Assembly (NCBI GenBank): GCA_965216945.1 | Contig: CBDCGU010000003.1 | Span: 806,001 to 870,000, forward strand | Length of the DNA: 64,000 nucleotides | From: DATHZQ01 sp965216945 | Lineage (GTDB): Bacteria > Actinomycetota > Acidimicrobiia > Spongiisociales > UBA5794 | Direction of reading: 5' to 3' | Shown: positions 1-7,665 of the stretch, piece after piece | Layout of the letters: each line of letters starts with the position of its first letter | Numbering within the stretch: the first letter of the stretch is position 1 | Translations under genes and position numbers: made by a program | Notes under the pieces: model-generated | What the model saw: the letters and a program-made list of their open reading frames with translations, nothing else | Databases searched by the model: none | Told to the model about the DNA's origin: nothing

Positions 1-297
1 GTCCGCATTCGCCACCTCGCCGACGAGCTCGGATCGAGCCCGCGCCATCTCAGCAGCCAGTTCCGTCACCACGTCGGGCTGTCGCCCAAGCGGGCGGCGC
101 GCGTGTGGAGGTTCCACCGCGTCGCGACGCTGCTCGCCCATCCGGCGTCGCCATCGCTGGCAGCGGTGGCGCTGGAGGGCGGCTACTACGACCAGGCGCA
201 TCTCAGCAACGAAGTGAAAGCGATGTCCGGCTTCACTCCGGACGCCTTGCGCAGCCTCCACGCCGACGATGGCCCGGGAGTGTTCGAGCCGATCTGA
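1..297 (+). CDS. AraC-family transcriptional regulator, C-terminal part (cut by window edge)
   Basis: The reading frame is open from the first base and ends at 295-297. About 98 residues are visible. They form the DNA-binding half of an AraC/XylS regulator: a first helix-turn-helix (LADELGSSPRHLSSQFR) and the second one ending in the family signature, here GGYYDQAHLSNEVKAMSGFTP, where AraC proteins normally have G-[FY]-x-[DS]-x-x-[HY]-[FL]-x-[KR]-x-F-[KR]-x-x-x-G-x-[ST]-P. The N-terminal sensor domain lies outside the window, so the ligand cannot be guessed. The VOC gene starts 78 bp downstream on the same strand and could be co-transcribed with it. Confidence 0.85.
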   Translation, partial: VRIRHLADELGSSPRHLSSQFRHHVGLSPKRAARVWRFHRVATLLAHPASPSLAAVALEGGYYDQAHLSNEVKAMSGFTPDALRSLHADDGPGVFEPI

Positions 298-374
298 CCG
301 GCGCCGATTTCTCCAAGACACGACTTCGCCGGTTGCATACGCTGGCCCAATCGGCCCCGCACCCAGGAGGAACC

Positions 375-779
375 ATGTCATCCACCGTCATTCCGGCCAT
401 ACGCTACGAAGACGCTCCGGCAGCGCTCCGTTTCCTCGTCGAAGCGTTCGGGTTCGCCGCGGAGATGGTGGTCGAGGGGGACGGCGGCGCCATCGAACAT
501 GCCCAACTCGTGCACGGCTCCGGCATGGTGATGCTGGGGAGTGACAACGACGGGGAGTTCTCCAAGCACGTTCGGTCCGGCGGCGTGCCGTCGATGAGCA
601 TCTATGTGATCGTCGACGATGTCGCCGGACATGCTGCAAAGGCGCGGGCGGCCGGGGCGGAGATCCTCATGGAGCCGGAGGAGCAGGACTACGGAGGCAG
701 CAACTACACGGCACGTGATCCGGAGGGCCACGTGTGGAGCTTTGGTGACTATTCACCTTGGGCGGAGGCCGCCGAGTGA
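375..779 (+). CDS. VOC (glyoxalase/bleomycin-resistance fold) family protein
   Basis: A 134-residue protein beginning at an ATG preceded by a near-perfect ribosome binding site (AGGAGG, 365-370). The sequence has the paired beta-alpha-beta-beta-beta pattern of the vicinal-oxygen-chelate superfamily: RYEDAPAALRFLVEAFGF at the start and the closing motif ARDPEGHVWSFGDY, with the E of DPEGHVW in the usual metal-ligand position. It is of the 'PhnB-like' small single-domain type. Substrate is not predictable. Its last 31 bp overlap the end of the convergent hutI frame. It is probably linked to the upstream AraC regulator. Confidence 0.85.
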   Translation: MSSTVIPAIRYEDAPAALRFLVEAFGFAAEMVVEGDGGAIEHAQLVHGSGMVMLGSDNDGEFSKHVRSGGVPSMSIYVIVDDVAGHAAKARAAGAEILMEPEEQDYGGSNYTARDPEGHVWSFGDYSPWAEAAE

Positions 780-1957
780 GCCGGGTCGGCGGACCACACG
801 ACCTTCGCGCCGCGGATCGTCGCGTGGATCAGAGGCACGCCGGGCCGGTAGACCAGGTGGTGGTGGGAGGGAGCGTCGAGCACCGTCAGATCGGCCCGCT
901 TGCCCGGAACGACGGCACCGATGTCGGCGCGGCGCAGCGCTGCCGCCCCGCCGGCCGTCGCCGCCCAGAGCGCCTCGTCGATGGTCATCCGCATGTCCCG
1001 CACTGCCAGCGCGATGCAGAAGCTCATCGACGTGGTGTAGCTCGACCCCGGGTTGCAGTTGGTGGCGAGAGCCGTCACGGCCCCGGCGTCGAGGACTCGT
1101 CTTGCGTCGGGATAGGGCTGCCGAGTGGAGAAATCGGCGGCCGGCAGGAACGTGGCGACGGTGGTCGATCCCGCCAGGGCGGCGATGTCGTGGTCGCTCA
1201 GATACGTGCAGTGGTCGGCTGAGGCGGCCTCCATCTCGACGGCGAGTTGCACACCCGGGCCCGGGCCGAGCTGGTTGGCGTGGACTTTGGGCACGAGCCC
1301 AACCCGCCGCCCTGCCATGAGCACGCGGCGGCATTGGTCGGCGTCGAAGGCTCCCCGCTCGCAGAATGCGTCGACGAAACGGGCGTGAGGCGCTGCTGCG
1401 GCGAGCATGTCGCCGGCAACCAGTGCGACGTAGTCGTCGATGCGGCCGGCGAACTCGGGCGGCACGACGTGGGCCCCCAGAAACGTCGTGTCGTCCACCG
1501 CCTCGGACGCAAGCCGCAGGCCCCGCTCCTCTTCCGCCACGCTCAGTCCGTAACCCGACTTGATCTCCGTGGTCGTGATGCCGGCGGCGTGCGACTCCCG
1601 CAGACGCTTCTCCAGGCCGCGACGCAGCTCGACATCCGTCGCCGCTCGGGTCGCTGCCGTCGTGACGTTGATCCCGCCTGCGACGTACTCGGCACCGGCC
1701 ATGCGCGCCACGAACTCGGCGCTGCGATCGCCCGCAAAGAGGAGGTGGGTGTGCGAGTCGACGAAGCCGGGCACGACACAGCGGCCACCGACGTCGATCC
1801 GATCGTCGCCGGCCGCTCCGGCAGCGGTCACGGCGACCACCTCACCGCCGGACACGACGACGGCCGCAGCGCGCACCTCGCCCAGTGGCCCGGCACCGGC
1901 GGCGGGATCGTTGGTGATCAGCAGGCCGATGTTGTCGACCACGAGCGCACGACTCAT
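749..1957 (-). CDS. hutI: Imidazolonepropionase (histidine degradation)
   Basis: Cytosolic amidohydrolase of 402 residues that hydrolyses 4-imidazolone-5-propionate to N-formimino-L-glutamate, the third step of histidine degradation. The metal-binding HxH is visible in VDSHTHLLFAGDR near residue 75, followed by the family stretches TEIKSGYGL and TFLGAHVVPPEF, and ALATNCNPGSSYT with the catalytic-site Asn near the C terminus. Length matches the family (about 400). The start was set at the ATG giving MSRALVVDN; the frame stays open upstream but that stretch runs into hutU. It begins 28 bp after the hutU stop, so the two are very likely one transcript. Confidence 0.95.
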   Translation of the reverse strand: MSRALVVDNIGLLITNDPAAGAGPLGEVRAAAVVVSGGEVVAVTAAGAAGDDRIDVGGRCVVPGFVDSHTHLLFAGDRSAEFVARMAGAEYVAGGINVTTAATRAATDVELRRGLEKRLRESHAAGITTTEIKSGYGLSVAEEERGLRLASEAVDDTTFLGAHVVPPEFAGRIDDYVALVAGDMLAAAAPHARFVDAFCERGAFDADQCRRVLMAGRRVGLVPKVHANQLGPGPGVQLAVEMEAASADHCTYLSDHDIAALAGSTTVATFLPAADFSTRQPYPDARRVLDAGAVTALATNCNPGSSYTTSMSFCIALAVRDMRMTIDEALWAATAGGAAALRRADIGAVVPGKRADLTVLDAPSHHHLVYRPGVPLIHATIRGAKVVWSADPAHSAASAQGE

Positions 1958-1985
1958 GAGATTCCGCCCCCGATCGCGGGAGACG

Positions 1986-3644
1986 TCATGCTCCCTCCTG
2001 CATGGGGATGCGCACGCCGCGTCCCGCCGCGACCTCGGTGGCACGCTCGTACCCGGCATCGACGTGGCGGATCACACCCATGCCGGGGTCATTCGTGAGT
2101 ACCCGCTCCAGCTTGGCCGCAGCCAGGTCCGACCCGTCGGCGAGGCTGACTTGTCCCGCATGGATCGATCGGCCGATACCGACTCCACCGCCGTGATGGA
2201 TACTCACCCACGTTGCGCCCGAGCAAGCGTTGACCAGGCCGTTGAGCAACGGCCAGTCGGCAATGGCGTCGCTGCCGTCTGCCATTGCCTCGGTCTCGCG
2301 GTATGGCGACGCCACCGAGCCCGAGTCGAGGTGATCCCGGCCGATCACGATCGGAGCCTTCAGCTCGCCGCTGCGGACCATCTCGTTGAAGCGGAGACCG
2401 AGACGATGGCGCTCGCCGTAACCCAGCCAGCAGATCCGGGCAGGCAGGCCCTGGTAGGCCACGCGCTCCCCCGCCAGCCGGATCCACCGGTGCAGCGCCG
2501 GGTCTTCGGGGAACTCGTCGAGCACGGCCCGGTCGGTGGCGGCGATGTCGGCGGGATCTCCCGAGAGGGCGGCCCAGCGAAACGGTCCCTTGCCCTCGCA
2601 GAAGAGCGGGCGGATGTATGCCGGAAGGAAGCCGGGGTAGTCGAAAGCCCGGTCGTATCCGCCGAGCCGTGCCTCGGCGCGCAAGCTGTTGCCGTAGTCG
2701 AACACCTCGGCGCCCCGATCGAGAAAACCGACCATGGCCTCGACGTGACGCACCATCGACGCTCGCGACCGCCGGATGTACGTATCCGGGTCGTCCCCGG
2801 CGAGACGTTGTGCGGCCTCGGGTGTCAGATCGACGGGCACGTAGCTGAGCGGGTCATGGGCGGATGTCTGGTCGGTGACGATGTCGGCGTCGAAGCCGTC
2901 GGCCAGGAGCCGCGGGAGCACGTCGGCGGCGTTGCCCACGAGACCCACCGACAGCGGGCGCCGCTCCTTCTTGGCCTGAAGACTGAGCGCAACCGCCTCG
3001 GAGTAGTCCGAGGTCAACGTGTCCAGATACCGGGTCTCCACCCTCCGCCCGGCTCTCCAGGCATCCACCTCGACACACAGGGCCACGCCATCGTTCATCG
3101 TCACGGCGAGAGGCTGGGCACCCCCCATCCCGCCGAGCCCGGCGGTCACGGTGATGGTCCCCGCCAGCGTGCCGTCGTATCTGCTCCTGGCGATCTCGGC
3201 GAAGCACTCGTACGTCCCTTGCAGGATTCCCTGCGTCCCGATGTAGATCCACGAGCCCGCCGTCATCTGCCCGTACATGGTGAGACCGAGATGCTCGAGC
3301 CGGCGGAACTCGTCCCAGGTCGCCCAATCCGGCACGAGGTTCGAGTTGGCGATGAGAACCCGTGGCGCCCACTCGTGGGTCTGCATGACGCCGACCGGTT
3401 TGCCCGATTGGACCAGCATCGTCTCGTCCCCACCAAGGGTGCGCAAAGTGCGCAGCATGGCCTCGAGCGCATCCCAGCTGCGGGCGGCACGGCCGGTTCC
3501 GCCATACACGACCAGATCGTCCGGCCGCTCGGCCACATCCGGGTCGAGGTTGTTCTGCAACATCCGGTAGGCCGCTTCTTGCGGCCAGCCGAGACAGGTC
3601 AACTCCGTACCCGTCGGAGCCTTCATGGGGCGAGGACCGCTCAT
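1986..3644 (-). CDS. hutU: Urocanate hydratase
   Basis: Second enzyme of histidine degradation; converts urocanate to 4-imidazolone-5-propionate with a tightly bound NAD+. The 552-residue product has the expected length (about 550-560). Diagnostic stretches include LVVYGGTGRAARSWDA, MTAGSWIYIGTQGILQGTYE, the NAD-binding segment VTAGLGGMGGAQPLAV and the C-terminal WVSIHHGGGVGIGRSIHAGQV. The start at 3644 is supported by GAGGAG just upstream; an in-frame extension toward hutH would cross the divergent control region and is composition-poor. First gene of a hutU-hutI operon, divergent from hutH. Confidence 0.97.
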   Translation of the reverse strand: MSGPRPMKAPTGTELTCLGWPQEAAYRMLQNNLDPDVAERPDDLVVYGGTGRAARSWDALEAMLRTLRTLGGDETMLVQSGKPVGVMQTHEWAPRVLIANSNLVPDWATWDEFRRLEHLGLTMYGQMTAGSWIYIGTQGILQGTYECFAEIARSRYDGTLAGTITVTAGLGGMGGAQPLAVTMNDGVALCVEVDAWRAGRRVETRYLDTLTSDYSEAVALSLQAKKERRPLSVGLVGNAADVLPRLLADGFDADIVTDQTSAHDPLSYVPVDLTPEAAQRLAGDDPDTYIRRSRASMVRHVEAMVGFLDRGAEVFDYGNSLRAEARLGGYDRAFDYPGFLPAYIRPLFCEGKGPFRWAALSGDPADIAATDRAVLDEFPEDPALHRWIRLAGERVAYQGLPARICWLGYGERHRLGLRFNEMVRSGELKAPIVIGRDHLDSGSVASPYRETEAMADGSDAIADWPLLNGLVNACSGATWVSIHHGGGVGIGRSIHAGQVSLADGSDLAAAKLERVLTNDPGMGVIRHVDAGYERATEVAAGRGVRIPMQEGA

Positions 3645-3699
3645 GCAGCTCTCCTCTCTCACGGGCTGGACCCGTCTTCGCCGGCTGCGGTACGCACGG

Positions 3700-3733
3700 C
3701 CATTGTCGCGCACGGTACGCTCCGCGACATTGG
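3700..3733. promoter_or_regulatory. Inverted repeat in the hutU/hutH divergent intergenic region (candidate operator)
   Basis: Arms CCATTGTCGCG (3700-3710) and CGCGACATTGG (3723-3733) are inverted copies with one mismatch, separated by 12 bp. A further direct echo, CGGTACGC, occurs at about 3689 and 3714. The element lies in the roughly 100-bp gap between the two divergent hut transcripts and ends 14 bp before the likely hutH start, a good place for a repressor controlling both directions. No hut regulator gene is visible in the window, so the cognate protein is unknown. Confidence 0.45.
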
Positions 3734-3747
3734 CGGCGGCCGAGAGG

Positions 3748-5280
3748 ATGATGACGATGGTGGTGCAGCTGGCGGGCTCGGGAGTTTCGATCGACGACGT
3801 CGTCGCCGTGGCCCGCAACCACGCCCCTGTCGAGCTGACTTCGGACGCGGTCGCCGCCATGGTCCAGTCACGCGAGGTGGTGGAGCGTCTCGCCGGGAGC
3901 GAACCTGCCTATGGGGTGTCCACCGGCTTCGGGGCACTGGCCACCGTGGCGATTCCCCCGCAGAAACGCGCCGACCTGCAGGTGGCGCTGGTCCGATCCC
4001 ACGCCGCGGGGATGGGCGATCCGGTCGAGACCGAGGTCGTCAGGGCCATGATGTTCCTGCGAGCCCGCACCCTCGCCATGGGTTACAGCGGAGCCAAGCC
4101 GGCCACCGGCCAGGCCCTCGTCGACCTCCTCAATCACGCCATCCACCCCATCGTGTTCGAGCACGGGTCGCTGGGAGCGAGCGGAGACCTCGCTCCGCTG
4201 GCTCACGTTGCCTTGGCGTTGATCGGCGAGGGCGAGGTCGAGGTGGGCGGCGACGTCATGCATGCGGCGGGGGCCCTGCAGGACGCTGGATTGCGACCAC
4301 TGGCGTTGGGAGAGAAGGAGGGCCTTGCGCTGACCAACGGGACCGATGGCATTCTCGGCATGTTATGTCTCGCTGTTGCCGACGCCCACACCCAGCTGAC
4401 CACGGCGGACGTCGTCGCCGCGGTGACGGTCGAGGGCATGCTGGCGACGGACCGGGCCTTCGACGCCGAGCTGCAAGCGCTCCGGCCGCAACCGGGCCAA
4501 GCTCTCTCCGCGGCGAATCTCCGTCGCATGCTCGAGGGCTCGCCGCTCATCGCCAGCCACCGCCACGACGACCCGCGTGTGCAGGACGCCTACTCGATCC
4601 GCTGCACACCACAGGTGCACGGTGCGGCCCGGGACACTCTGGCCCATGCCGAGTCGGTGGTCACCCACGAGCTCGCCGCAGCCATCGACAACCCGATGGT
4701 GCTGCCGGACGGCCGGGTCGAGTCGTGCGGCAACTTCCACGGTGCACCCCTCGGCTACGCCGCCGACTTCCTGGCGATCGCCCTGACGGACGTAGGGATG
4801 ATCTCGGAGCGGCGAATGGACCGCATGCTGGATCGGGCTCGCAGCCACGGCCTCCCGCCGTTCCTCGCCGCTGATCCGGGGGTGGACTCCGGCCTCATGA
4901 TCGGTCACTACACCGCGGCGGCGATGTGCGAGGAGAACCGTCGCCTGGCGGTGCCCGCAAGCGTGGACTCCTACCCGACGTCGGGCATGCAGGAGGACCA
5001 TGTCTCCATGGCGTGGAGCGCCGCCCGCAAGCTCCGCAAGGTCATCGACAACGTGGCGAGGATTCAGGCAGTGGAACTGGTCGTCGCCGCACGAGCCGTC
5101 GAGCTGCGCGACGCCGACCCCGCCGCACCCACGGCGGTGGTGATCGATCGGCTCCGAGAAGTGGTCCCCGGTGCCGGCCCCGACCGGTTCCTCTCGCCAG
5201 AGCTGCGAGCTGCCGCCGAGTTGATCCGCAACGGCTCGATCCTGCACGCTGCGACGGCGACCACGGGCACGCTCGACTGA
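3748..5280 (+). CDS. hutH: Histidine ammonia-lyase
   Basis: First enzyme of histidine degradation: removes ammonia from L-histidine to give urocanate. The 510-residue frame contains the Ala-Ser-Gly triad that cyclises to the MIO electrophile (GSLGASGDLAPL, triad at about residues 144-146), the substrate loop YGVSTGFG (about 55-62) and the C-terminal PTSGMQEDHVSM region. Start uncertain among ATGs at 3748, 3751 and 3757; GAGAGG at 3742-3747 is best spaced for 3757, 3748 is the longest. Divergent from hutU-hutI; together the three genes take histidine to formiminoglutamate, but no hutF or hutG is present here. Confidence 0.95.
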   Translation: MMTMVVQLAGSGVSIDDVVAVARNHAPVELTSDAVAAMVQSREVVERLAGSEPAYGVSTGFGALATVAIPPQKRADLQVALVRSHAAGMGDPVETEVVRAMMFLRARTLAMGYSGAKPATGQALVDLLNHAIHPIVFEHGSLGASGDLAPLAHVALALIGEGEVEVGGDVMHAAGALQDAGLRPLALGEKEGLALTNGTDGILGMLCLAVADAHTQLTTADVVAAVTVEGMLATDRAFDAELQALRPQPGQALSAANLRRMLEGSPLIASHRHDDPRVQDAYSIRCTPQVHGAARDTLAHAESVVTHELAAAIDNPMVLPDGRVESCGNFHGAPLGYAADFLAIALTDVGMISERRMDRMLDRARSHGLPPFLAADPGVDSGLMIGHYTAAAMCEENRRLAVPASVDSYPTSGMQEDHVSMAWSAARKLRKVIDNVARIQAVELVVAARAVELRDADPAAPTAVVIDRLREVVPGAGPDRFLSPELRAAAELIRNGSILHAATATTGTLD

Positions 5281-5375
5281 CCCCGATGCGTGCACTCGTG
5301 CTCGGCGGCGTCGCCTGGAACACAAGATTCGTGCGTAGCTCACGCCACAGTGCTGCACCCAAGTACGCAAGAACA

Positions 5376-5435
5376 GCAGTTTCCGCAGGAAACTGCAGAC
5401 GGACTCGTTACTCGCCGTAAGCGAGTGACCAGTCC
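5376..5435 (-). terminator. Two tandem stem-loops downstream of tRNA-Ala / hutH
   Basis: Perfect hairpin GCAGTTTCC / GGAAACTGC around a 3-nt loop (5376-5396), and a second one, GGACT ... AGTCC with an inner TTACTCGC / GCGAGTGA stem (5401-5435). On the minus strand the second is 4 nt past the tRNA 3' end and the first is followed by TGTTCTTG, a weak U-tract. They lie between the convergent ends of hutH and the tRNA, so they may stop transcription from both sides. Function is inferred from position and symmetry only. Confidence 0.5.
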
Positions 5436-5438
5436 GCG

Positions 5439-5512
5439 TGGAGGTGACGGGATTTGAACCCGTGACCCCTTCGTTGCGAACGAAGTGCTCTGCCGGGCTG
5501 AGCTACACCCCC
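5439..5512 (-). tRNA. tRNA-Ala (anticodon CGC)
   Basis: A 74-nt cloverleaf read on the minus strand. The acceptor stem GGGGGTG pairs with CACCTCC and includes the G3-U70 wobble pair that is the identity element of alanine tRNAs, with A as discriminator. The anticodon stem CTTCG/CGAAG encloses the loop TTCGCAA, giving anticodon CGC (codon GCG). The T-arm has GTTCAAATC. CCA is not encoded. Confidence 0.95.
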
Positions 5513-5555
5513 GGGGTGAGCCGAGGAGTTTAGACGACGGTCCGGTGTGCCGAGG

Positions 5556-6227
5556 TCAGAGGGCGGCCGAGCCGTTGTTGGCTTCGTCGATGCTGCGGCG
5601 TACCCGCTCTTGGACCGCGGTCATGGTGAGGTCGGCCCTGGATCGCTCGATCAGTGACCGTGCGACGTCGGTCGTCCTGCGCAGGCCGCTCGTCATTCCG
5701 TCCGGGTAGTCGAGTGCGGTGAGCAGGTCGATGATCGTCTCCATGCGACCAAAGGTGCCCTCGGCGGCTTCGATGCGCCCACGGCGCAGTTGGTCGAGCA
5801 GTCGCCTCCGCAGTTCACCGACGGCCTCGCCGAGACCCTTGAGATACGGGACCGCATCGAGCCGCAGGTCTTGCGGTGTCGGCAGCGGCTCCCCCGCAAG
5901 CAGCGCCCGCGTCAGCTCGGCTTCGGCGTACTCCTTGACCGCGTCGTAGTAGAAGCCTGCGTAGTAGATGTCACGATGGTCGCTCAGCGGGGCTTCGGTT
6001 TCGGCGACGAGCGCCTTGACATCGGAAAGCAGCGCGTCTGCGGCCTCGCCCTCGCCGCGATGGAGCGCCCGGATGGCGTTGGCGGACGAGCGGATGATGC
6101 GCCGACAGTTCTTGAGGGCCAGCTCCCTTGCGTCGTACTTGCTGTCGAGCTCGGCCCGGACGGCGTCCTCGATCGCGGTGAGGTTGTCGGCGTCCAAGGG
6201 GTGAAGCGGCTCAGCCGGCGACGACAC
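5556..6227 (-). CDS. Translin-family protein
   Basis: An all-helical protein of up to 223 residues that resembles the translin superfamily (single-strand DNA/RNA-binding octamers, best known from eukaryotes and archaea). Recognisable stretches are DIYYAGFYYDAVKEYAEAEL and LDAVPYLKGLGEAVGELRR, which match the translin core around the conserved VPYLxGLxDxxGELRR helix. Length is close to translin itself (about 228). The start is uncertain: no ATG is available, and a GTG at 6227 (overlapping the upstream membrane-protein gene by 17 bp) or a TTG at 6197 are the candidates. The overlap suggests co-transcription with that gene. The cellular role in bacteria is not established. Confidence 0.7.
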   Translation of the reverse strand: MSSPAEPLHPLDADNLTAIEDAVRAELDSKYDARELALKNCRRIIRSSANAIRALHRGEGEAADALLSDVKALVAETEAPLSDHRDIYYAGFYYDAVKEYAEAELTRALLAGEPLPTPQDLRLDAVPYLKGLGEAVGELRRRLLDQLRRGRIEAAEGTFGRMETIIDLLTALDYPDGMTSGLRRTTDVARSLIERSRADLTMTAVQERVRRSIDEANNGSAAL

Positions 6228-6642
6228 GCACGGTGGCAGGCGCCACCTCTTCCGGCTCCTGCACCACTCGCAGCGGGACAACCGGGGCTCGAGACGGCGT
6301 CGTCTGCTGCGCCATGAGCAACAGCGTGACATAACCGGCGAAGGCCACGTCGAAGCCGATGGTGATCGCCAGCCAGACGGTGCTACCCGTGACGATGGCG
6401 GTGACCAGCGACAAGAAGGCACCGGCACCGAGGCCGGTGAGCACACGACGACGGCGCAGGCTGCTGCGGCGCCGCTGCATGGCGTGGCGCGCATCGGACC
6501 TCGCCACCGACGCAAGAAGATCCTGCGACCGGGCGAAATTGCGTGTGCTCGACATCGGGGCAGACCGGCGGCCGTCCAGCACCGACGGCAGCAAGAAGGC
6601 GGCCCAGATCCCCCCAATGAGAATGAAGGCAAAGAGGTGCAT
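6211..6642 (-). CDS. Small membrane protein, function unknown
   Basis: A 143-residue protein. It has a hydrophobic N-terminal helix (HLFAFILIGGIWAAFLLPSVL, about residues 2-22), a basic cytoplasmic stretch (RHAMQRRRSSLRRRR), and a helical hairpin of two further membrane segments (about 67-110), with a short polar C-terminal tail. The N-terminal pattern 'GGIWAAFLLPSVL' followed by a Ser/Arg-rich segment is common in actinobacterial proteins of unknown function. It is followed, with overlap, by the translin-like gene. Confidence 0.7.
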   Translation of the reverse strand: MHLFAFILIGGIWAAFLLPSVLDGRRSAPMSSTRNFARSQDLLASVARSDARHAMQRRRSSLRRRRVLTGLGAGAFLSLVTAIVTGSTVWLAITIGFDVAFAGYVTLLLMAQQTTPSRAPVVPLRVVQEPEEVAPATVRVVAG

Positions 6643-6718
6643 GTATGTCCCTTACTCCGCTCTTGCAAGGGTAAGACCCGGGCCCGTCCGGACCAAGGAT
6701 TTGGCTTCCCTCACATGG

Positions 6719-7198
6719 CTAGCCGGCATTGTGGTCGGAATCGGCTGCAGAGAGCAACTCCAAACCGTGTCGCAGCGCCGGAGCCACCACCTCGAGCGAC
6801 TCCGTCGCCCCTCGCGGCGAGCCGGGCAGGTTGATGATCAGCGTCGACCCGACGATCCCGCACACGCCGCGTGACAGCATGCCGTGGGGCCGCACACCGA
6901 ACGTGACCGCTCGCATCGCCTCTGCCATGCCGGGCACCTCACGCTCGATCACCTGCTTGGTCGCCTCCGGTGTCAGGTCGCGAGGCGTGAAGCCCGTGCC
7001 GCCCGTCGTGACGATCAGGTTGACCGTGCCGGCGAGCCGGCGCAGCTCCGCGGCCACCGACTCGACGCCATCGGGCACCACGCTCGTCTCCGGCTCGTAG
7101 CCGAGCTCCGCCAGCAGCCGGACGATCGCAGGGCCGGAGCGATCTTCGGCCTCGCCGGCACTCACCCGGTCCGACACGGTGACGACCGCCACGTTCAT
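6719..7198 (-). CDS. mogA: Molybdenum cofactor biosynthesis protein MogA/MoaB family
   Basis: A 159-residue molybdopterin-binding (MPT) domain protein. MogA/MoaB proteins adenylylate molybdopterin before molybdate insertion. The signature VTTGGTGFTPRDLTPEAT and the downstream GSTLIINLPGSPRG are clear. The start ATG overlaps the moaC stop by 4 bp (tcat on the plus strand, 7195-7198), so translation is probably coupled. It is the last gene of the plsY-moeA-moaC-mogA operon. MogA and MoaB cannot be told apart confidently from sequence alone; enzymatic and non-enzymatic versions share these motifs. Confidence 0.92.
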   Translation of the reverse strand: MNVAVVTVSDRVSAGEAEDRSGPAIVRLLAELGYEPETSVVPDGVESVAAELRRLAGTVNLIVTTGGTGFTPRDLTPEATKQVIEREVPGMAEAMRAVTFGVRPHGMLSRGVCGIVGSTLIINLPGSPRGATESLEVVAPALRHGLELLSAADSDHNAG

Positions 7199-7665
7199 CG
7201 ATGCCAGTCTCCCGACTTGCCGCCAGTCTTGCTGAGCAGGCGGACCCCGACGATCTCCACGCCGCGGTCGAGACCCTTCACCATGTCGTACAACGCAACC
7301 GCACCCACGGCGGCCGCGGTCATGGCTTCCATCTCCACCCCGGTGCGTGCGGTCACCCGGGTCGTCACCTCGATGCGGGCTCCGGCGTCGACCCGCTCCA
7401 CAGAGACCTCGACGGCATCCAGCCCGATCGGATGGCAGAGCGGCACGAGGTCGGGGGTGCGCTTGGCACCCATGATGGCGGCTACCCGAACCACGGCAAG
7501 CGCGTCGCCCTTTGGCAACGATCCGGCGAAAACGGCCTCTTGCACCGCGGGAGGCAGCGCAACGACGGCTTCTGCGACGGCGGTCCGCTCCGTCACCTCC
7601 TTGCCACCCACGTCGACCATCCGTGCCGACCCCTCCTCGTCGAGGTGAGTCAGCCGCTCACTCAT
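7195..7665 (-). CDS. moaC: Cyclic pyranopterin monophosphate synthase MoaC
   Basis: Acts after MoaA in the first stage of molybdenum cofactor synthesis, forming cyclic pyranopterin monophosphate. The 156-residue product shows MVDVGGKEVTERTAVAEA, the active-site stretch LVPLCHPIGLDAVEV and RVTARTGVEMEAMTAAAVGALALYDM-like helix with the conserved MEAMTA and KGLDRGVEI. The start (MSERLTHLDEEG) overlaps the end of moeA by 8 bp. No moaA, moaD or moaE is in the window, so the rest of the pathway is elsewhere. Confidence 0.96.
   Translation of the reverse strand: MSERLTHLDEEGSARMVDVGGKEVTERTAVAEAVVALPPAVQEAVFAGSLPKGDALAVVRVAAIMGAKRTPDLVPLCHPIGLDAVEVSVERVDAGARIEVTTRVTARTGVEMEAMTAAAVGAVALYDMVKGLDRGVEIVGVRLLSKTGGKSGDWHR

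Noticed and set aside
1560..4874. A plus-strand open frame of about 1,100 codons running across hutI, hutU and hutH
   Set aside because: Its translation is rich in Arg, Pro, His and Ser with no domain, and it is antisense to hutI and hutU, whose motifs are unmistakable. Long antisense frames are normal in GC-rich actinobacterial DNA.
5376..5396. The hairpin beside tRNA-Ala as a second integration site
   Set aside because: No copy of the tRNA-Ala end or of this hairpin was noticed elsewhere in the window, and the flanking genes are ordinary chromosomal ones.
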